In this document: positions 61,536-64,000 of the stretch, in pieces
Layout of the letters: each line of letters starts with the position of its first letter
Numbering within the stretch: position 1 is the stretch's first letter
NCBI GenBank assembly: GCA_038522945.1
Contig: JBCBJV010000002.1
Location: forward strand, 186,001 to 250,000
Length of the DNA: 64,000 bases
DNA from: MED-G105 sp038522945
GTDB taxonomy: Bacteria; Pseudomonadota; Alphaproteobacteria; Caulobacterales; Parvularculaceae
Direction of reading: 5' to 3'
Notes under the pieces: generated by a model
The model's database searches: none
What the model was told of the DNA's origin: nothing
The model's input: only the letters and a program-made list of their open reading frames with translations
Made by a program: the position numbers and the translations under genes

Positions 61536-61538
61536 AAA

Positions 61539-63488
<1,950 letters not shown>

Positions 63489-63856
63489 GGTTACCCCCTC
63501 AGTCTCGCGGTGCTCGGCAGGTCCTCCCGCGCGCGAAATCGCGCATTTATGAATTGATCGCCTTCGCGATCGAGTCGGTGCGCGAGCTCTTCGTAATGTC
63601 CAGTGACGTGCAATGAACATTCTTCCCCCGTCTGCCGGGGAAGTGCCCCGTAGGGACGGTGGCGGGAATGGTCTTATGCCTTCCAGTCATAGCCAGCGGG
63701 GTAATCATCCTCGACACACAACTCTAACCCACATTTAATGCGCACAGGTTGCGCTACGCACAAAATGCGCCTATATAAGATCACCCACGGCGATGGGGGA
63801 TGCGTTTGATCGCCTGCCGCCCGTGACTTTTGAGAAACTGAAAAAGGAGGCCCATC
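63489..63856. other. Intergenic stretch after thiC
   Basis: About 370 bp. It holds a GCGCGCGAAATCGCGC palindrome, a possible 36-codon minus-strand frame (63674-63784) that I do not support as a gene, and the promoter for the small protein below. No RNA family was recognised. Confidence 0.4.
63749..63777 (+). promoter_or_regulatory. Candidate sigma70 promoter of the 38-residue gene
   Basis: TTGCGC (63749-63754) and TATATA (63772-63777) with a 17-bp spacer, 79 bp ahead of the start. Close to housekeeping consensus. Confidence 0.5.
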
Positions 63857-63973
63857 TTGGCCAAGAAGAAAGTGAAAGCCCTGAAGAAAGAGATCCGTTC
63901 ACGCAAGAAAACGATCTCGCGTCAGGAGTCCAAGCTTAAAAAAGCAAAAAGAGCGCTGAAAAAAGCTGCCTAA
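63857..63973 (+). CDS. 38-residue Lys/Arg-rich small protein
   Basis: TTG start with AAAAAGGAGG 6-7 nt upstream, an excellent ribosome site, and a stop at 63973. The protein (MAKKKVKALKKEIRSRKK and on) has over 40 percent Lys plus Arg and Leu/Ile spacing that could form one helix or short coiled coil. A histone-H1-like or ribosome-associated peptide is possible; no family is recognised. Supported by ribosome site, promoter and composition. Confidence 0.6.
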   Translation: MAKKKVKALKKEIRSRKKTISRQESKLKKAKRALKKAA

Positions 63974-64000
63974 TTGCACATCCTAGATGTGTATGCGAAG

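Noticed and set aside
63674..63784. A 36-codon minus-strand GTG frame ending DDYPAGYDWKA
   Set aside because: Composition is protein-like at the end, but there is no ribosome site, the start overlaps the promoter of the small basic gene, and I know no family.

Overview
The window is chromosomal DNA of an alphaproteobacterium. The layout (zapA beside a transketolase-gap-pgk-aldolase-thiE block, ruvCAB followed by ybgC-tolQRAB-pal-cpoB-tilS-ftsH-folP-glmM, serC-serA with a serC-type leader, a zapA-linked 6S RNA candidate, a Coq4-like protein) and the moderately high GC point to a Parvularcula/Caulobacterales-like marine lineage. I cannot name the species. No tRNA or rRNA genes, CRISPR array or transposase gene was seen.

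Region 1 (1-13,000): the end of a nitroreductase-like gene, a DnaB-like ATPase, a 6S RNA candidate, zapA and a ZapA-associated coiled-coil gene, all on the minus strand. A 958-bp cassette follows, carrying an RNA methyltransferase gene between terminal inverted repeats. Then come the central-carbon genes tkt, gap, pgk and a class I aldolase, with a small lipoprotein, an ASCH protein, a Coq4 homologue, thiE and a Sel1-repeat protein. Region 2 (13,000-17,000) is accessory: a membrane protein of unknown function, a CPBP protease with a MarR regulator whose start lies beside a 48-bp palindrome, and a glyoxalase-fold gene shifted in frame by a 19-bp tandem duplication.

Region 3 (17,000-34,100) is core: ruvCAB for Holliday junctions, a DUF2799 lipoprotein, the complete Tol-Pal envelope-division operon, tilS, ftsH, folP and glmM. 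A TMEM175-type channel gene sits on the opposite strand between ftsH and folP. Region 4 (34,100-51,700): an unknown membrane protein, thiD, a PhzF-like enzyme, an EamA transporter, serC-serA, a Tat-exported vanadium haloperoxidase, an AraC regulator with a flavodoxin-fold oxidoreductase and a DUF1772 protein, a three-gene PspA-like/YqiJ/flotillin operon, and purA.

Region 5 (51,700-64,000): a membrane-anchored thioredoxin, then a TPP riboswitch in front of an exported phosphodiester-glycosidase-like gene rather than a thiamine gene. After that come an amidohydrolase, a COG0523 GTPase, a YghU-type glutathione transferase, an SDR oxidoreductase, a PycTM-like membrane protein standing alone, an Spy/CpxP-like protein and a metallo-hydrolase. 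A second TPP riboswitch leads an operon of an exported Rid-family protein, a bacterial PH-domain protein and thiC. The window ends with a 38-residue Lys/Arg-rich protein gene. Thiamine synthesis is spread over the window (thiE, thiD, thiC) with two riboswitches.

The best candidates for something new are the transposase-less methyltransferase cassette, the two riboswitch-led exported proteins, the lone PycTM-like protein, and the MarR/CPBP module with its double operator.
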